Source of the DNA: an uncultured Lachnospiraceae bacterium
GTDB taxonomy: Bacteria > Bacillota > Clostridia > Lachnospirales > Lachnospiraceae
Direction of reading: 5' to 3'
NCBI GenBank assembly: GCA_947591155.1
Contig: CANQDA010000033.1
Coordinates: 1-38,534, forward strand
Length of the DNA: 38,534 bases
This document shows, piece after piece, positions 25,146 through 33,036 of this stretch (position 1 is its first letter; the number at the start of each line of letters is the position of its first letter). The notes under the pieces are model-generated. The model was not told the DNA's origin. It saw only the letters and a program-made list of their open reading frames with translations, and did no database searches. Both the position numbers and the translations under genes were made by a program.

Positions 25146-25161
25146 AGAAGGAGGCCTTTTC

Positions 25162-26715
25162 ATGCAGTATCATAACCCTGTCATTCCGGGATTCTATCCG
25201 GATCCCAGTATATGCAGAAACGGGGAGGATTATTATCTCGTCACCAGTTCCTTTGAATTTTTTCCGGGGATACCGTTGTTTCACAGCAGAAACCTGATAG
25301 AGTGGGAGCAGATTGGCCATGTGCTGACCAGGAAACGTCAGATCATGCTGGAGCACTGCCAACCTTCCGGGGGTATCTGGGCGCCCACCATTCGTTTTTA
25401 TAACGGCAGATATTACGTATCCTCCACAAATTATAGCTATGGCGGAAATTTTATAGTCTGGACAGATGATATATATGGAGAATGGTCGGATCCCGTTTGG
25501 ATTGATCAGAAAGGGATTGATCCTTCCCTGTTTTTTGACGACGACGGCAAAGTTTACTTTTCCAGTACCTATGATCTGCCTGATTCACAGGCCATCGGGC
25601 AATGCGAGATCGATATTGACACGGGCAGGAGGCTCACGGATACCAGGATTGTGTGGGAGGGCAGCGGAGGGAAATATCCGGAAGGCCCCCATATGTACAA
25701 GCGGGGCGGTCAATACTATATGCTGGCGGCAGAGGGCGGGACAGAGTATGGACATATGGTTACAATCTGTCGCGGTACATCTCCATGGGGGCCGTTTGAA
25801 AACTGCCCATATAATCCGATCCTGACGCATAGGGATACAAAGCTTCATCATTTTCAGGCGGTAGGTCACGGGGATATCGTTGAAACAGAGACCGGGGAAT
25901 CATGGATCGTATTTCACGGGATCCGAACGTCACAGTATATGCTGCATCACCTGGGAAGAGAAACGATGCTGGCGCCGCTGGACTGGCGCGAGGACGGCTG
26001 GCCGGTCGTGAATGGCGGAAACAACATTCTTCCTGAGATGGAAACGGACAGAAGACCGGTGAAAGTACAGGATTTCCATGAGGAGGATGCTTATGCGCAT
26101 ATCCGGGAGGACGCTTCTGGTCCGGAGGATTCTTTTGAGATTTTTTTTGGAAACGGACTGCCGCAGGGGTGGATCTATCTGCGGAATCCAGATCTGACAT
26201 TATATGATTTCTGCAGCAGGCCGGGGTGTGTGAGACTTACCGGCTGTAAATATTCTTTAAATGATTGTGAATCTCCGGCGTTTATTGGCAGGCGTCAGCA
26301 GCATTTTTTTGTGAGGGCTCAGGTCCGTGCGGATGTTTTGCCAGAATCGACCGAATATGCCGCGGGGCTTACCATCTTTCATACGAATGAGCACCATTAT
26401 GATCTGATGGTCACGGAGCGCGGCGGGAAGCGGGTCGTGCTGCTCAGGAAGGTGGTCGGGGATATGCAGATGGAGGTGGGATGCAGGCATTTTTCAGGGG
26501 AAGAAAGACTGTATCTGACTGTGGAGGCTGATAAGCTGGAATACCGTTTTTCCGCGGGAGTCAGTAAAGCGGGGATGGAGATTATCGGCACGGGGAGGAC
26601 GCAGCTGCTGTCAACAGAGTGTATGCCCATGACATTTACCGGATGTTTTTTTGGTCTGTTTGCGGAAGGCGGTGTAACAGTCTGGTTTGACAGGTTTCAG
26701 TATCTTCCTTTATAG
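25162..26715 (+). CDS. GH43 beta-xylosidase / alpha-L-arabinofuranosidase
   Basis: A 517-residue GH43 enzyme with no signal peptide. The five-bladed propeller (1-310) carries the three acidic residues: base D14 (FYPDPS), pKa modulator D120 (GIDPSLFFDDDG) and acid E174 (PEGPHMYK). The C-terminal 200 residues fit the beta-sandwich of the GH43_11/12-like group. Typical activity is removal of xylose or arabinose from the ends of xylo- or arabino-oligosaccharides. Start ATG 25162 follows AAGGAGG. Last gene of the enzyme operon; a terminator-like hairpin lies 38 bases after its stop. Confidence 0.9.
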   Translation: MQYHNPVIPGFYPDPSICRNGEDYYLVTSSFEFFPGIPLFHSRNLIEWEQIGHVLTRKRQIMLEHCQPSGGIWAPTIRFYNGRYYVSSTNYSYGGNFIVWTDDIYGEWSDPVWIDQKGIDPSLFFDDDGKVYFSSTYDLPDSQAIGQCEIDIDTGRRLTDTRIVWEGSGGKYPEGPHMYKRGGQYYMLAAEGGTEYGHMVTICRGTSPWGPFENCPYNPILTHRDTKLHHFQAVGHGDIVETETGESWIVFHGIRTSQYMLHHLGRETMLAPLDWREDGWPVVNGGNNILPEMETDRRPVKVQDFHEEDAYAHIREDASGPEDSFEIFFGNGLPQGWIYLRNPDLTLYDFCSRPGCVRLTGCKYSLNDCESPAFIGRRQQHFFVRAQVRADVLPESTEYAAGLTIFHTNEHHYDLMVTERGGKRVVLLRKVVGDMQMEVGCRHFSGEERLYLTVEADKLEYRFSAGVSKAGMEIIGTGRTQLLSTECMPMTFTGCFFGLFAEGGVTVWFDRFQYLPL

Positions 26716-26752
26716 CAACAGGTAGATTCCTGTAAAATAATACGGATACTTT

Positions 26753-26778
26753 CCAGAACGGGTTTTTCTGGATTTTTC
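26753..26778 (+). terminator. Terminator of the glycan enzyme operon
   Basis: CCAGAA (26753-26758) pairs with TTCTGG (26766-26771) and is followed by ATTTTTC. A smaller ACAGG/CCTGT hairpin precedes it (26718-26733). The stem is short, so some read-through is possible. Confidence 0.55.
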
Positions 26779-26788
26779 TGGGAAAGCT

Positions 26789-26797
26789 TGGTATACT
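26789..26797 (+). promoter_or_regulatory. Extended -10 promoter of the flavodiiron gene
   Basis: TGG-TATACT (26789-26797) is an extended -10 element; only a weak TGGATT is found 17 bases upstream. The leader to the ATG at 26909 is about 105 bases. I see no strong structure in it. Confidence 0.5.
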
Positions 26798-26908
26798 ACA
26801 CTCACAGGTCATCGGCCAGGCATTGTAGACGCGATTTTCCATCGACTGATCTCGCTTTACTGAAAACCGCCGAGTATGACCATATGAATGAGAAAAGGAG
26901 GGTATTCC

Positions 26909-28861
26909 ATGTATTGCTACAGAAAAGTGACGGACGACCTGTACTGGGTCGGCAGCAATGACCGCCGCCTTGCGATGTTCGAGGGCGTGTACTCCGTACC
27001 GGCGGGCGTGTCCTACAATTCCTACCTTTTGATGGACGAGAAGACGGTGCTCTTCGACACGGTGGACAAGGCGGTGAAAGGGACGTTTTTCGAGAATGTG
27101 AAGGAGGTGCTCGGCGGGCGGCCGCTCGACTATCTCGTGGTGCATCACATGGAGCCAGATCACTCCGAGGCGATCCAGGAGCTGGTCGCGCGCTATCCGG
27201 AGGTGAAGATCATCTGCAATGAGAAGATCGTTGCGATGATCAAGCAGTACTTTGACTTCGATATTGACGCGCGCGCTGTGGTAATGAAAGAGGGCGACAG
27301 TTTCAGCACCGGGAAGCACAATCTGGTGTTCGTGATGGCTCCGATGGTACACTGGCCGGAGGTCATGGTGTCCTACGACACGACGGATAAGATTCTGTTC
27401 TCGGCGGACGGCTTCGGTACGTTCGGCGCGCTCAACGGGGCGCTGTTCGCGGACGAAGTGGACTTTGAGCGGGATTACCTCGATGAGGCGCGCAGATATT
27501 ACACGAACATCGTCGGCAAGTACGGCGACCAGGTGCAGGCGCTGCTGAAGAAAGCGTCGACGCTGGACATTGAGATGATCTGCCCGCTGCACGGTTTCGT
27601 GTGGAGGCGAAATATCTCCGATTTCATCGGAAAATACATGCACTGGAGTTCGTACGCGCCGGAGGAGCAGGGCGTGATGATCGCCTACGCGTCCGTCTAC
27701 GGGCACACGGAGAATACGGCCGAGATCCTGGCCTGCCGCCTGCGCGAGCGCGGGGTGAAGACAGTGATGTTTGACGTGTCCGTGACGCCGGCATCCGAGA
27801 TCGTCGCGGCGTCCTTTAAATGGAGCCATCTTGTGTTCGCCTCGACGACCTACAATGCGGGCATTTTTGTGAACATGGAATCTCTGATCTACGATCTCGT
27901 GGCGCACAACATCCAGAACCGCACGGTCGCGCTGATCGAGAACGGCTCCTGGGCTCCGACGAGCGGCGCTCTGATGCGCGCGGAGTTCGAAAAGTGCAGG
28001 AACATGACGATCCTCGATAACAGGCTCACGATCATTTCTTCGCTGAAAAAAGAGCAGCTTCCGGAGGTGGACGCGCTCGCGGACGCGCTGGCGGCGACGA
28101 TTCCGGACGACGCGAAGCATGCGACGGCTTTGGTGAAAGGCGTTTCCGCCGCGGCAGGCGCGAAGAGTGCGGCTTCTGAATCGTCGGGAACCGGGGCTGC
28201 TTCCGTGACGCAAGGCGCGTCCGCAGGGAACGTAGGACTCACGACGAAGGGTCAGATCGATCCGACAGCGATGTTCAAGCTCTCTTACGGACTGTTTGTT
28301 CTGACCGCGCGGGACGGGGACAAGGACAACGGCTGCATCACGAACACGGTCATGCAGGTGACCGATCAGGTGAAACGTATCGCGATCGCCGTCAACAAGG
28401 CGAACTATACGCACGACATGATCAAAAAGACCGGCGTGTTCAACGTGTCGATCCTGACGACCGAAGCTCCGTTCAAGCTGTTTCAGCAGTTCGGCTTCTG
28501 CAGCGGCAGGGATACCGACAAATTCGCGCAAGGACCGGCAGAGGCGCGCACAGCCAACGGTCTGCGCTATATCCCGGACTACACGAACGCCGTGCTCTCG
28601 GGAAAGGTGATCGAGGAGCACGAGTACGATACGCACACGATGTTCGTCGCGGAGGTGACGGAGGCGCTTGTCCTCTCGAACGTGCCGAGCGTCACGTATC
28701 AGTATTACTTCGACCACATCAAGCCGCAGCCTCAGCCGACGACGGAGAAGAAGGGGTATGTCTGCAAGATCTGCGGATATGTCTACGAGGGGGATGAGCT
28801 CCCGGCTGATTTCGTCTGTCCGCTGTGCAAGCATGGGGCGGAGGATTTCGAAAGACTATAG
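26909..28861 (+). CDS. Flavodiiron protein fused to flavin reductase and rubredoxin
   Basis: A 650-residue soluble fusion. Residues 1-250 are the metallo-beta-lactamase-like diiron domain with ligands H80, E82, D84, H85, H148, D167 and H228. About 254-400 is a flavodoxin domain (YASVYGHTENTAE). An Ala/Ser/Gly-rich linker (about 410-445) leads to a flavin-reductase-like domain (about 455-605). A rubredoxin domain closes the protein (CKICGYVYEG ... CPLC). Flavodiiron proteins reduce O2 to water or NO to N2O and protect anaerobes. The fusion would carry electrons from reduced nicotinamide through flavin and rubredoxin to the diiron site in one chain; that route is inferred. ATG 26909 has AAAGGAGG before it; an in-frame ATG at 26888 would overlap that site. 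It has its own promoter. Confidence 0.92.
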   Translation: MYCYRKVTDDLYWVGSNDRRLAMFEGVYSVPAGVSYNSYLLMDEKTVLFDTVDKAVKGTFFENVKEVLGGRPLDYLVVHHMEPDHSEAIQELVARYPEVKIICNEKIVAMIKQYFDFDIDARAVVMKEGDSFSTGKHNLVFVMAPMVHWPEVMVSYDTTDKILFSADGFGTFGALNGALFADEVDFERDYLDEARRYYTNIVGKYGDQVQALLKKASTLDIEMICPLHGFVWRRNISDFIGKYMHWSSYAPEEQGVMIAYASVYGHTENTAEILACRLRERGVKTVMFDVSVTPASEIVAASFKWSHLVFASTTYNAGIFVNMESLIYDLVAHNIQNRTVALIENGSWAPTSGALMRAEFEKCRNMTILDNRLTIISSLKKEQLPEVDALADALAATIPDDAKHATALVKGVSAAAGAKSAASESSGTGAASVTQGASAGNVGLTTKGQIDPTAMFKLSYGLFVLTARDGDKDNGCITNTVMQVTDQVKRIAIAVNKANYTHDMIKKTGVFNVSILTTEAPFKLFQQFGFCSGRDTDKFAQGPAEARTANGLRYIPDYTNAVLSGKVIEEHEYDTHTMFVAEVTEALVLSNVPSVTYQYYFDHIKPQPQPTTEKKGYVCKICGYVYEGDELPADFVCPLCKHGAEDFERL

Positions 28862-28864
28862 GAT

Positions 28865-28968
28865 GTCCAAAAGCATCTCTCATACAGAGATAGTCAGGCA
28901 AACCCTAAAGGACTAGCTTCGTGTCGTGAATTTGCCGACTATCCTGTATGGAGACCGGGCTTTTGGAC
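28865..28968 (+). repeat. Long near-continuous hairpin after the flavodiiron gene
   Basis: A 104-base imperfect palindrome begins 3 bases after the stop. Paired blocks are GTCCAAAAGC (28865-28874 with 28959-28968), ATACAG (28882-28887 with 28944-28949), GATAGTC (28889-28895 with 28937-28943) and GGCAAA (28897-28902 with 28931-28936), 29 exact pairs in all. The 28-base loop is 28903-28930. No U-run follows on the + strand. It could be a small mobile repeat (MITE-like), a structured 3' UTR or a small RNA. I do not recognise it. Confidence 0.65.
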
Positions 28969-28970
28969 GT

Positions 28971-29005
28971 AAAAAAGGCCGCTGCGCAAGCGCTGCAGCG
29001 GCCTT
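28971..29005 (-). terminator. Rho-independent terminator of the cold-shock gene
   Basis: AAGGCCGCTGC (28975-28985) and GCAGCGGCCTT (28995-29005) form a perfect 11-bp stem with a 9-base loop. Read on the minus strand it is followed by six U residues (28976-28971). It ends 21 bases after the csp stop codon. Confidence 0.85.
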
Positions 29006-29026
29006 CTGGCCATCTCACATTCCAAT

Positions 29027-29227
29027 TCAGAGTTTCACTACGTTGGCGGCCTGCATTCCGCGGGCGCCCTCTGTCAGATCATAAGAAACTGCCTGTCCTT
29101 CTTCCAGAGTCTTGAAGCCTTCACCCTGGATCGCAGAAAAATGTACGAATACATCGGAGCCATTCTCGCCGGTGATGAAACCGTAGCCTTTCTCTGCATT
29201 GAACCACTTCACTGTACCCTTGTTCAT
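29027..29227 (-). CDS. Cold-shock protein, CspA family
   Basis: A 66-residue single cold-shock domain, the standard length. RNP1 is KGYGFI (13-18) and RNP2 is VFVHF (26-30). It binds single-stranded RNA and DNA and acts as an RNA chaperone at low temperature or in growth transitions. ATG 29227 follows AGGAGG. The gene is monocistronic: own promoter at 29365-29392, a long structured leader and a strong terminator. Confidence 0.97.
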   Translation of the reverse strand: MNKGTVKWFNAEKGYGFITGENGSDVFVHFSAIQGEGFKTLEEGQAVSYDLTEGARGMQAANVVKL

Positions 29228-29268
29228 CTTGGTACCTCCTAACTATTGTGCCTACCTGATTCGTTAAA

Positions 29269-29336
29269 AAATTTCACTAACTATTATAGACTATCAAAGG
29301 CTATTATTTCATAATCTATAATAGCTAGTGAAATTT
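29269..29336 (-). promoter_or_regulatory. Switch-like hairpin in the cold-shock gene leader
   Basis: Bases 29269-29290 and 29315-29336 pair over 22 positions; on the minus-strand RNA the single difference is a G-U pair, so the stem is unbroken. Its 3' arm runs into TTTTTT, giving terminator-like form. An alternative 8-bp hairpin, GCTATTAT (29300-29307) with ATAATAGC (29318-29325), uses part of the same 3' arm, so the two exclude each other. csp leaders are known thermosensors; this arrangement fits such a switch. Confidence 0.65.
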
Positions 29337-29364
29337 ACAAACAAACCACTCTACCAGCAATTAT

Positions 29365-29403
29365 AGTATAGCACAATGGAGTCAAATGTCAAGCACAATT
29401 GTG
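29365..29403 (-). promoter_or_regulatory. Promoter of the cold-shock gene with adjacent palindrome
   Basis: On the minus strand a perfect TTGACA (29387-29392) and TATACT (29365-29370) are 16 bases apart. Directly upstream of the -35 is the perfect 10-base palindrome CACAATTGTG (29394-29403). The leader to the ATG is about 130 bases. Confidence 0.75.
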
Positions 29404-29446
29404 GGAAATATCGAAAAAAACATATGATTTTTAACTGTTTCCACAA

Positions 29447-30715
29447 TTATTCAATTGTTTCAGGTTCTTCTGTTACCATCTCGGCGGCTGAAAAGTCGGT
29501 CTCGTATTCGTCAAGATCGGTCTCATCTTCGTCCAGATAGACTACATCCTCAAGATCTTCCGCGTCGCCTTCCACCGTCGTGATCTCGGCACGGTCATAC
29601 AGATATTCCGCCGCCAGGTTCTCATAGAGACTCCAGACAATAGACTCACGCCCGGAAAACGATTCATACTCCGCTGCGCTCATGAAGCCGTATTCTTCCG
29701 CGTCTGCGGTCAACTGTTCCACATAGTCGTCTTCGGTCAGTTCAAGATTATGTTCCTCGCAGATCGCGGTGATAAGAAGGCGGAGATTGATGGTGTTGAG
29801 CACGTCCTCCTTCAGATCGTCGTCCGAGAGCTCAAGGGCCTCACGGATCGCCGTCGGATCGGTTTCCCCGATAAACTGGCCATAATAGGCAAGAACCTCA
29901 TTCTCACACGCCGCATACAGATCCTTCGGATACCCGTTGTAAGTACACTCATCCATTGCGCTCTGGAACAGTGCGTTGACCGTATCCGCGTAGCTTTCTT
30001 CATCGTATTCATCCTGAATCGTCTCACGGATGTACGCCTCATAGTCTTCTTTCGTATCATAATCGGTATATTCGCTGACAAAGGCATCGTCGTACTCCGG
30101 AACGATCGTCTCATATACGCCTGTGACAGATACCTGGAAGTCGACCGTCTGATTCGCCCACTCCTCGTACCAGCTGTCATCGTCGTAAGTGATGGAGAAG
30201 CTCAGCTCATCCCCAGCGGATGCGCCGATCAGCTTCTGGTCAAACTCTTCACCGTAATCCTCGTCGCCGATCGTAAAATAGGTGCTCTCCGAATTGTCGG
30301 AATCCTCATCGCCCTCGGTGCCGGACTCATCTTCGGCGCTCTTTGCGCCCTGTACTGAAGAAGTCACGTCGGCATAGACAATGTTGCCCTCGGCGGCTTT
30401 TTCCACTTCCTTTTCCTCGCTGTACGTATAGAGCTCGTCCTGGATCCGCTCCTGTACCATCTCGTCCGAGACCGTGTAGGCAGTCTGGGTGGCGGACAGA
30501 TCATCGAGAGAACCGAGTGTGATATAGTCTGAAACATTCTTCACAAGATAGTCGGACGGAGTGATCGGCTCTATGGCTTCCGCATCCTCTGACATCGTTT
30601 CTTCTTCGGCCGCCGGCTGCTCCGGCTTTTCCGTCTCCGCATCTTTCTTTCCGCATCCCGACATCGCGACGGCAGCTGTCAGCGTGAGCAGAATAAGAAT
30701 TTTCTTGTTAAACAT
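29447..30715 (-). CDS. Trigger-factor-like FKBP-type peptidyl-prolyl isomerase lipoprotein
   Basis: A 422-residue lipoprotein: MFNKKILILLTLTAAVAMSGC carries a good lipobox (MSGC), so it is anchored on the outer membrane face. After an acidic linker comes an FKBP-like domain (about 120-235: EGNIVYADVTSS ... FDQKLIGASAGDELSFSITY). It is followed by PEYDDAFVSEYTDYDTKEDYEAYIRETIQDEY, matching the start of the trigger-factor C-terminal domain, a helical region to about 370 and an acidic tail. The probable role is folding of exported proteins. An FKBP-plus-TF-C layout without the ribosome-binding domain fits a secreted foldase. ATG 30715 is chosen because AAAGGAG lies upstream and the signal peptide begins there. 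It is divergent from the ArsR-type gene. Confidence 0.83.
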   Translation of the reverse strand: MFNKKILILLTLTAAVAMSGCGKKDAETEKPEQPAAEEETMSEDAEAIEPITPSDYLVKNVSDYITLGSLDDLSATQTAYTVSDEMVQERIQDELYTYSEEKEVEKAAEGNIVYADVTSSVQGAKSAEDESGTEGDEDSDNSESTYFTIGDEDYGEEFDQKLIGASAGDELSFSITYDDDSWYEEWANQTVDFQVSVTGVYETIVPEYDDAFVSEYTDYDTKEDYEAYIRETIQDEYDEESYADTVNALFQSAMDECTYNGYPKDLYAACENEVLAYYGQFIGETDPTAIREALELSDDDLKEDVLNTINLRLLITAICEEHNLELTEDDYVEQLTADAEEYGFMSAAEYESFSGRESIVWSLYENLAAEYLYDRAEITTVEGDAEDLEDVVYLDEDETDLDEYETDFSAAEMVTEEPETIE

Positions 30716-30771
30716 AGTATATATTCTCCTTTCAGGAATCTTAGTCGCGCGCATTCTGAGCGGCGAATATA

Positions 30772-30811
30772 ATATTAGCATATTATCATTCCTTTGTGAA
30801 GACTTTGTGAA
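30772..30811 (-). promoter_or_regulatory. Promoter of the trigger-factor-like lipoprotein gene, with direct repeats
   Basis: On the minus strand TTCACA (30795-30800) and TAATAT (30772-30777) are separated by 17 bases. CTTTGTGAA occurs twice in direct orientation, at 30792-30800 (covering the -35) and 30803-30811, 11 bases apart, or one helical turn. This is a possible operator for the divergent regulator. Confidence 0.6.
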
Positions 30812-30822
30812 AATGCAAATAC

Positions 30823-30851
30823 TTTACTGAAATAAAATCTTGTGTTATACT
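30823..30851 (+). promoter_or_regulatory. Promoter of the ArsR-type regulator gene
   Basis: TTTACT (30823-30828) and TATACT (30846-30851) are separated by 17 bases. The -35 boxes of the two divergent promoters are only 22 bases apart, so a protein bound between them could affect both. Confidence 0.65.
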
Positions 30852-30908
30852 CTTCGCAAAGCCGAAATGGCTCAGACTCAAACAGATACCGGGAGGCGGT
30901 GATGCGGT

Positions 30909-31469
30909 ATGGGGAAAAAGAAAAAACAGGAAAAACAGGAAAAACAGGAGAAACAGGAAAAGCTGAAAAAACAGAAGGATAAACTTAAGAAGCAGGACAA
31001 GCGGGAAAAGGCGGAGCGGAAATCGGCGAAGCCGGAGAAAAAGAAGTCCGGGAAAAAGCCGGAAAAGGCCATAGATTATCTCAAGGTAGAGAAGACCGGG
31101 AAGGCAGCCGGAGAGACGGCGAAGCAGCCGGAGCCCGTGAAAGCGAGGAAGGCCGGAAGAAGAAAGAGCGGTCAGGCCGGTGCGTCGCCGGACAGGATGA
31201 GGCTTGCAGCGGAGCGCTTCCGGGCGCTGGGAGACGAGAACAGACTGCAGATTCTCACCTTGCTCGAGGAGAGGGAGCTCTGCGCAGCGGATCTCCTGAA
31301 ATCCCTGAGCATCGTGCAGTCCACGCTGTCGCATCACATGAAGATCCTGGTGGAATCCGGACTTGTGACGTGCAGAAAGCAGGGAAAATGGTCGTACTAT
31401 TCGCTTGCCCCGCAGCTGCGCGGCGAGTTGGAGACCTTGGTGGAACAGTGGACGCGAGGCGGAAAATAG
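30909..31469 (+). CDS. ArsR-family winged-helix regulator with lysine-rich N-terminal extension
   Basis: A 186-residue protein. Residues about 95-183 form an ArsR-type winged helix: FRALGDENRLQILTLLEE, ELCAADLLKSL, then the recognition helix QSTLSHHMKILVESGLV and the wing KQGKWSYYSL. ELCAADL has one cysteine where metal-sensing ArsR proteins have ELCVCDL, so classical metal binding is doubtful. The first 95 residues are extremely rich in Lys, Glu and Gln and include a fourfold KQE repeat from a roughly 9-base DNA repeat; such a tail is not part of the family. ATG 30909 is the only available start, as an in-frame stop lies directly upstream. GGGAGG is 12 bases away, rather far. It probably regulates itself or its neighbours. 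Confidence 0.85.
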   Translation: MGKKKKQEKQEKQEKQEKLKKQKDKLKKQDKREKAERKSAKPEKKKSGKKPEKAIDYLKVEKTGKAAGETAKQPEPVKARKAGRRKSGQAGASPDRMRLAAERFRALGDENRLQILTLLEERELCAADLLKSLSIVQSTLSHHMKILVESGLVTCRKQGKWSYYSLAPQLRGELETLVEQWTRGGK

Positions 31470-31643
31470 AGATCCGACATTTTGCGTGGCCGGAAAATAT
31501 GTAACGGAGAAAATGGAATAGAAAATACAGAATAGAGATCACAGAGTGAAAATTACCGAGTGAGAGACAGTGGTCAAATCTGCCGATACAAGGGGGTGTG
31601 CGGGCAGGGACAGAATTCATATGCGTATGAGGAGGAGACTATT

Positions 31644-33011
31644 ATGATGAAAAGTGACGAGGACAGAAGGATCAGGGATATCAGACTGGCGGAGCTTGTG
31701 AAGTGGTGTATGATCTCGGGGGCGCTTGATCTGAATTTGTATGAGGAATATGATGTGAAGCGCGGCCTGCGCGAATCCGACGGCAAGGGCGTGCTCACCG
31801 GACTGACAGAGATTTCGGACGTAGTCGCGTTCCGGACGGAGGAAGGCAGGAAGATCCCGGCGGAGGGACAGCTCTACTTCCAGGGCTACAACATCATGGA
31901 TCTGAAAAAAGGCTTTGAGGAAAGGCGGTTCAATTACGAGGAGATCACCTATCTGCTTCTTTTCGGAGCCCTTCCGAATAAGCAGCAGCTTCAGTCGTTT
32001 ATCGAGATTCTGAGCCAGTACCGGGAACTGCCGAACAAGTTCGTGCGGGACGTGATCATGAAAGCGCCCAGTATGGATATCATGAACGCACTGCAGAGAA
32101 GCGTGCTGACACTGTACTCCTACGACGAGAACCCGGACGATATCACGATTCAGAACGTCCTGAAGCAGTGTCTGTCGCTGATTGCGACCTTCCCGTTGAT
32201 CTCTGTGTACGCGTATCACGCGTACCAGCATTATCACAATGACAAGAGTCTGCTGATCCGCTATCCGGATCCGGAGCTCTCCACAGCGGAGAATATCCTG
32301 CGCATTCTGCGCGGCGACGGACAATATACGGAGCTTGAGGCCCGCGTGCTCGACATCGCGCTGGTGATCCACGCGGAGCACGGCGGAGGAAACAATTCCA
32401 CGTTCACCACGCATGTCGTCTCATCGACCGGCACCGACACCTACTCCGCGATCGCGGCGTCGCTCGGCTCGCTGAAAGGACCGAAGCACGGCGGTGCGAA
32501 CCTAAAGGTCGAGAACATGTTCGCGGATATCAGGGAGCATGTGCCGGATTGGGGCAGCGATGACGCGGTTCGCGACTATCTGGTGAAGATTATGAATAAG
32601 GAAGCGTTCGACGGCAGCGGCCTGATCTACGGCATGGGCCACGCGGTCTACACGCTCTCTGACCCGCGCGCGGTCATCCTGAAGGAGTACGCGAAGTCCC
32701 TGTCGGAGGAGAAAGGGCTGACAGAGGAGTTCGAGCTGCACGAGAGAGTGGAGCGCATCGCATCCGAGCTTTTGACGAACCGCAAGAAGCTGCACAAGCC
32801 GATCTGTTGCAATGTCGATTTTTACAGCGGATTCGTGTACTCGATGCTCGGCATCCCGAAGCAGCTGTACACGCCGATATTTGCAGTCTCGAGGATTGCC
32901 GGATGGAGCGCGCACCGGATTGAGGAACTGGTCAACGAGGGCAAGATCATCCGCCCCGCGTACAAATATGTGGGACATCACAGAGCGTATGTTGATCTCG
33001 CCGAACGCTGA
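31644..33011 (+). CDS. gltA: Citrate synthase
   Basis: A 455-residue citrate synthase, condensing acetyl-CoA with oxaloacetate. Visible family blocks are the active-site loop HAEHGGGNNSTFTTH (about 248-262), SLGSLKGPKHGGAN with its histidine, YGMGHAVYTLSDPRA with the second histidine, and NVDFYSGFVYSMLGIP with the catalytic aspartate. The start is ATG 31644 (or 31647) behind GAGGAGG; upstream in-frame codons from 31560 have no ribosome site. It lies 174 bases after the ArsR-type gene in the same direction. That gap shows only A-rich, repetitive GAATAGA-like sequence and no clear promoter or terminator. In a fermentative anaerobe it probably feeds an incomplete TCA branch for glutamate. Confidence 0.95.
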   Translation: MMKSDEDRRIRDIRLAELVKWCMISGALDLNLYEEYDVKRGLRESDGKGVLTGLTEISDVVAFRTEEGRKIPAEGQLYFQGYNIMDLKKGFEERRFNYEEITYLLLFGALPNKQQLQSFIEILSQYRELPNKFVRDVIMKAPSMDIMNALQRSVLTLYSYDENPDDITIQNVLKQCLSLIATFPLISVYAYHAYQHYHNDKSLLIRYPDPELSTAENILRILRGDGQYTELEARVLDIALVIHAEHGGGNNSTFTTHVVSSTGTDTYSAIAASLGSLKGPKHGGANLKVENMFADIREHVPDWGSDDAVRDYLVKIMNKEAFDGSGLIYGMGHAVYTLSDPRAVILKEYAKSLSEEKGLTEEFELHERVERIASELLTNRKKLHKPICCNVDFYSGFVYSMLGIPKQLYTPIFAVSRIAGWSAHRIEELVNEGKIIRPAYKYVGHHRAYVDLAER

Positions 33012-33036
33012 GGATCATTAAATTTTCATAAAGTGA

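Noticed and set aside
26636..28834. 732-codon open frame antisense to the flavodiiron gene
   Set aside because: A shadow of the plus-strand gene: same compositional artefact, no ribosome site, and it starts inside the coding region of a well-defined multidomain enzyme.
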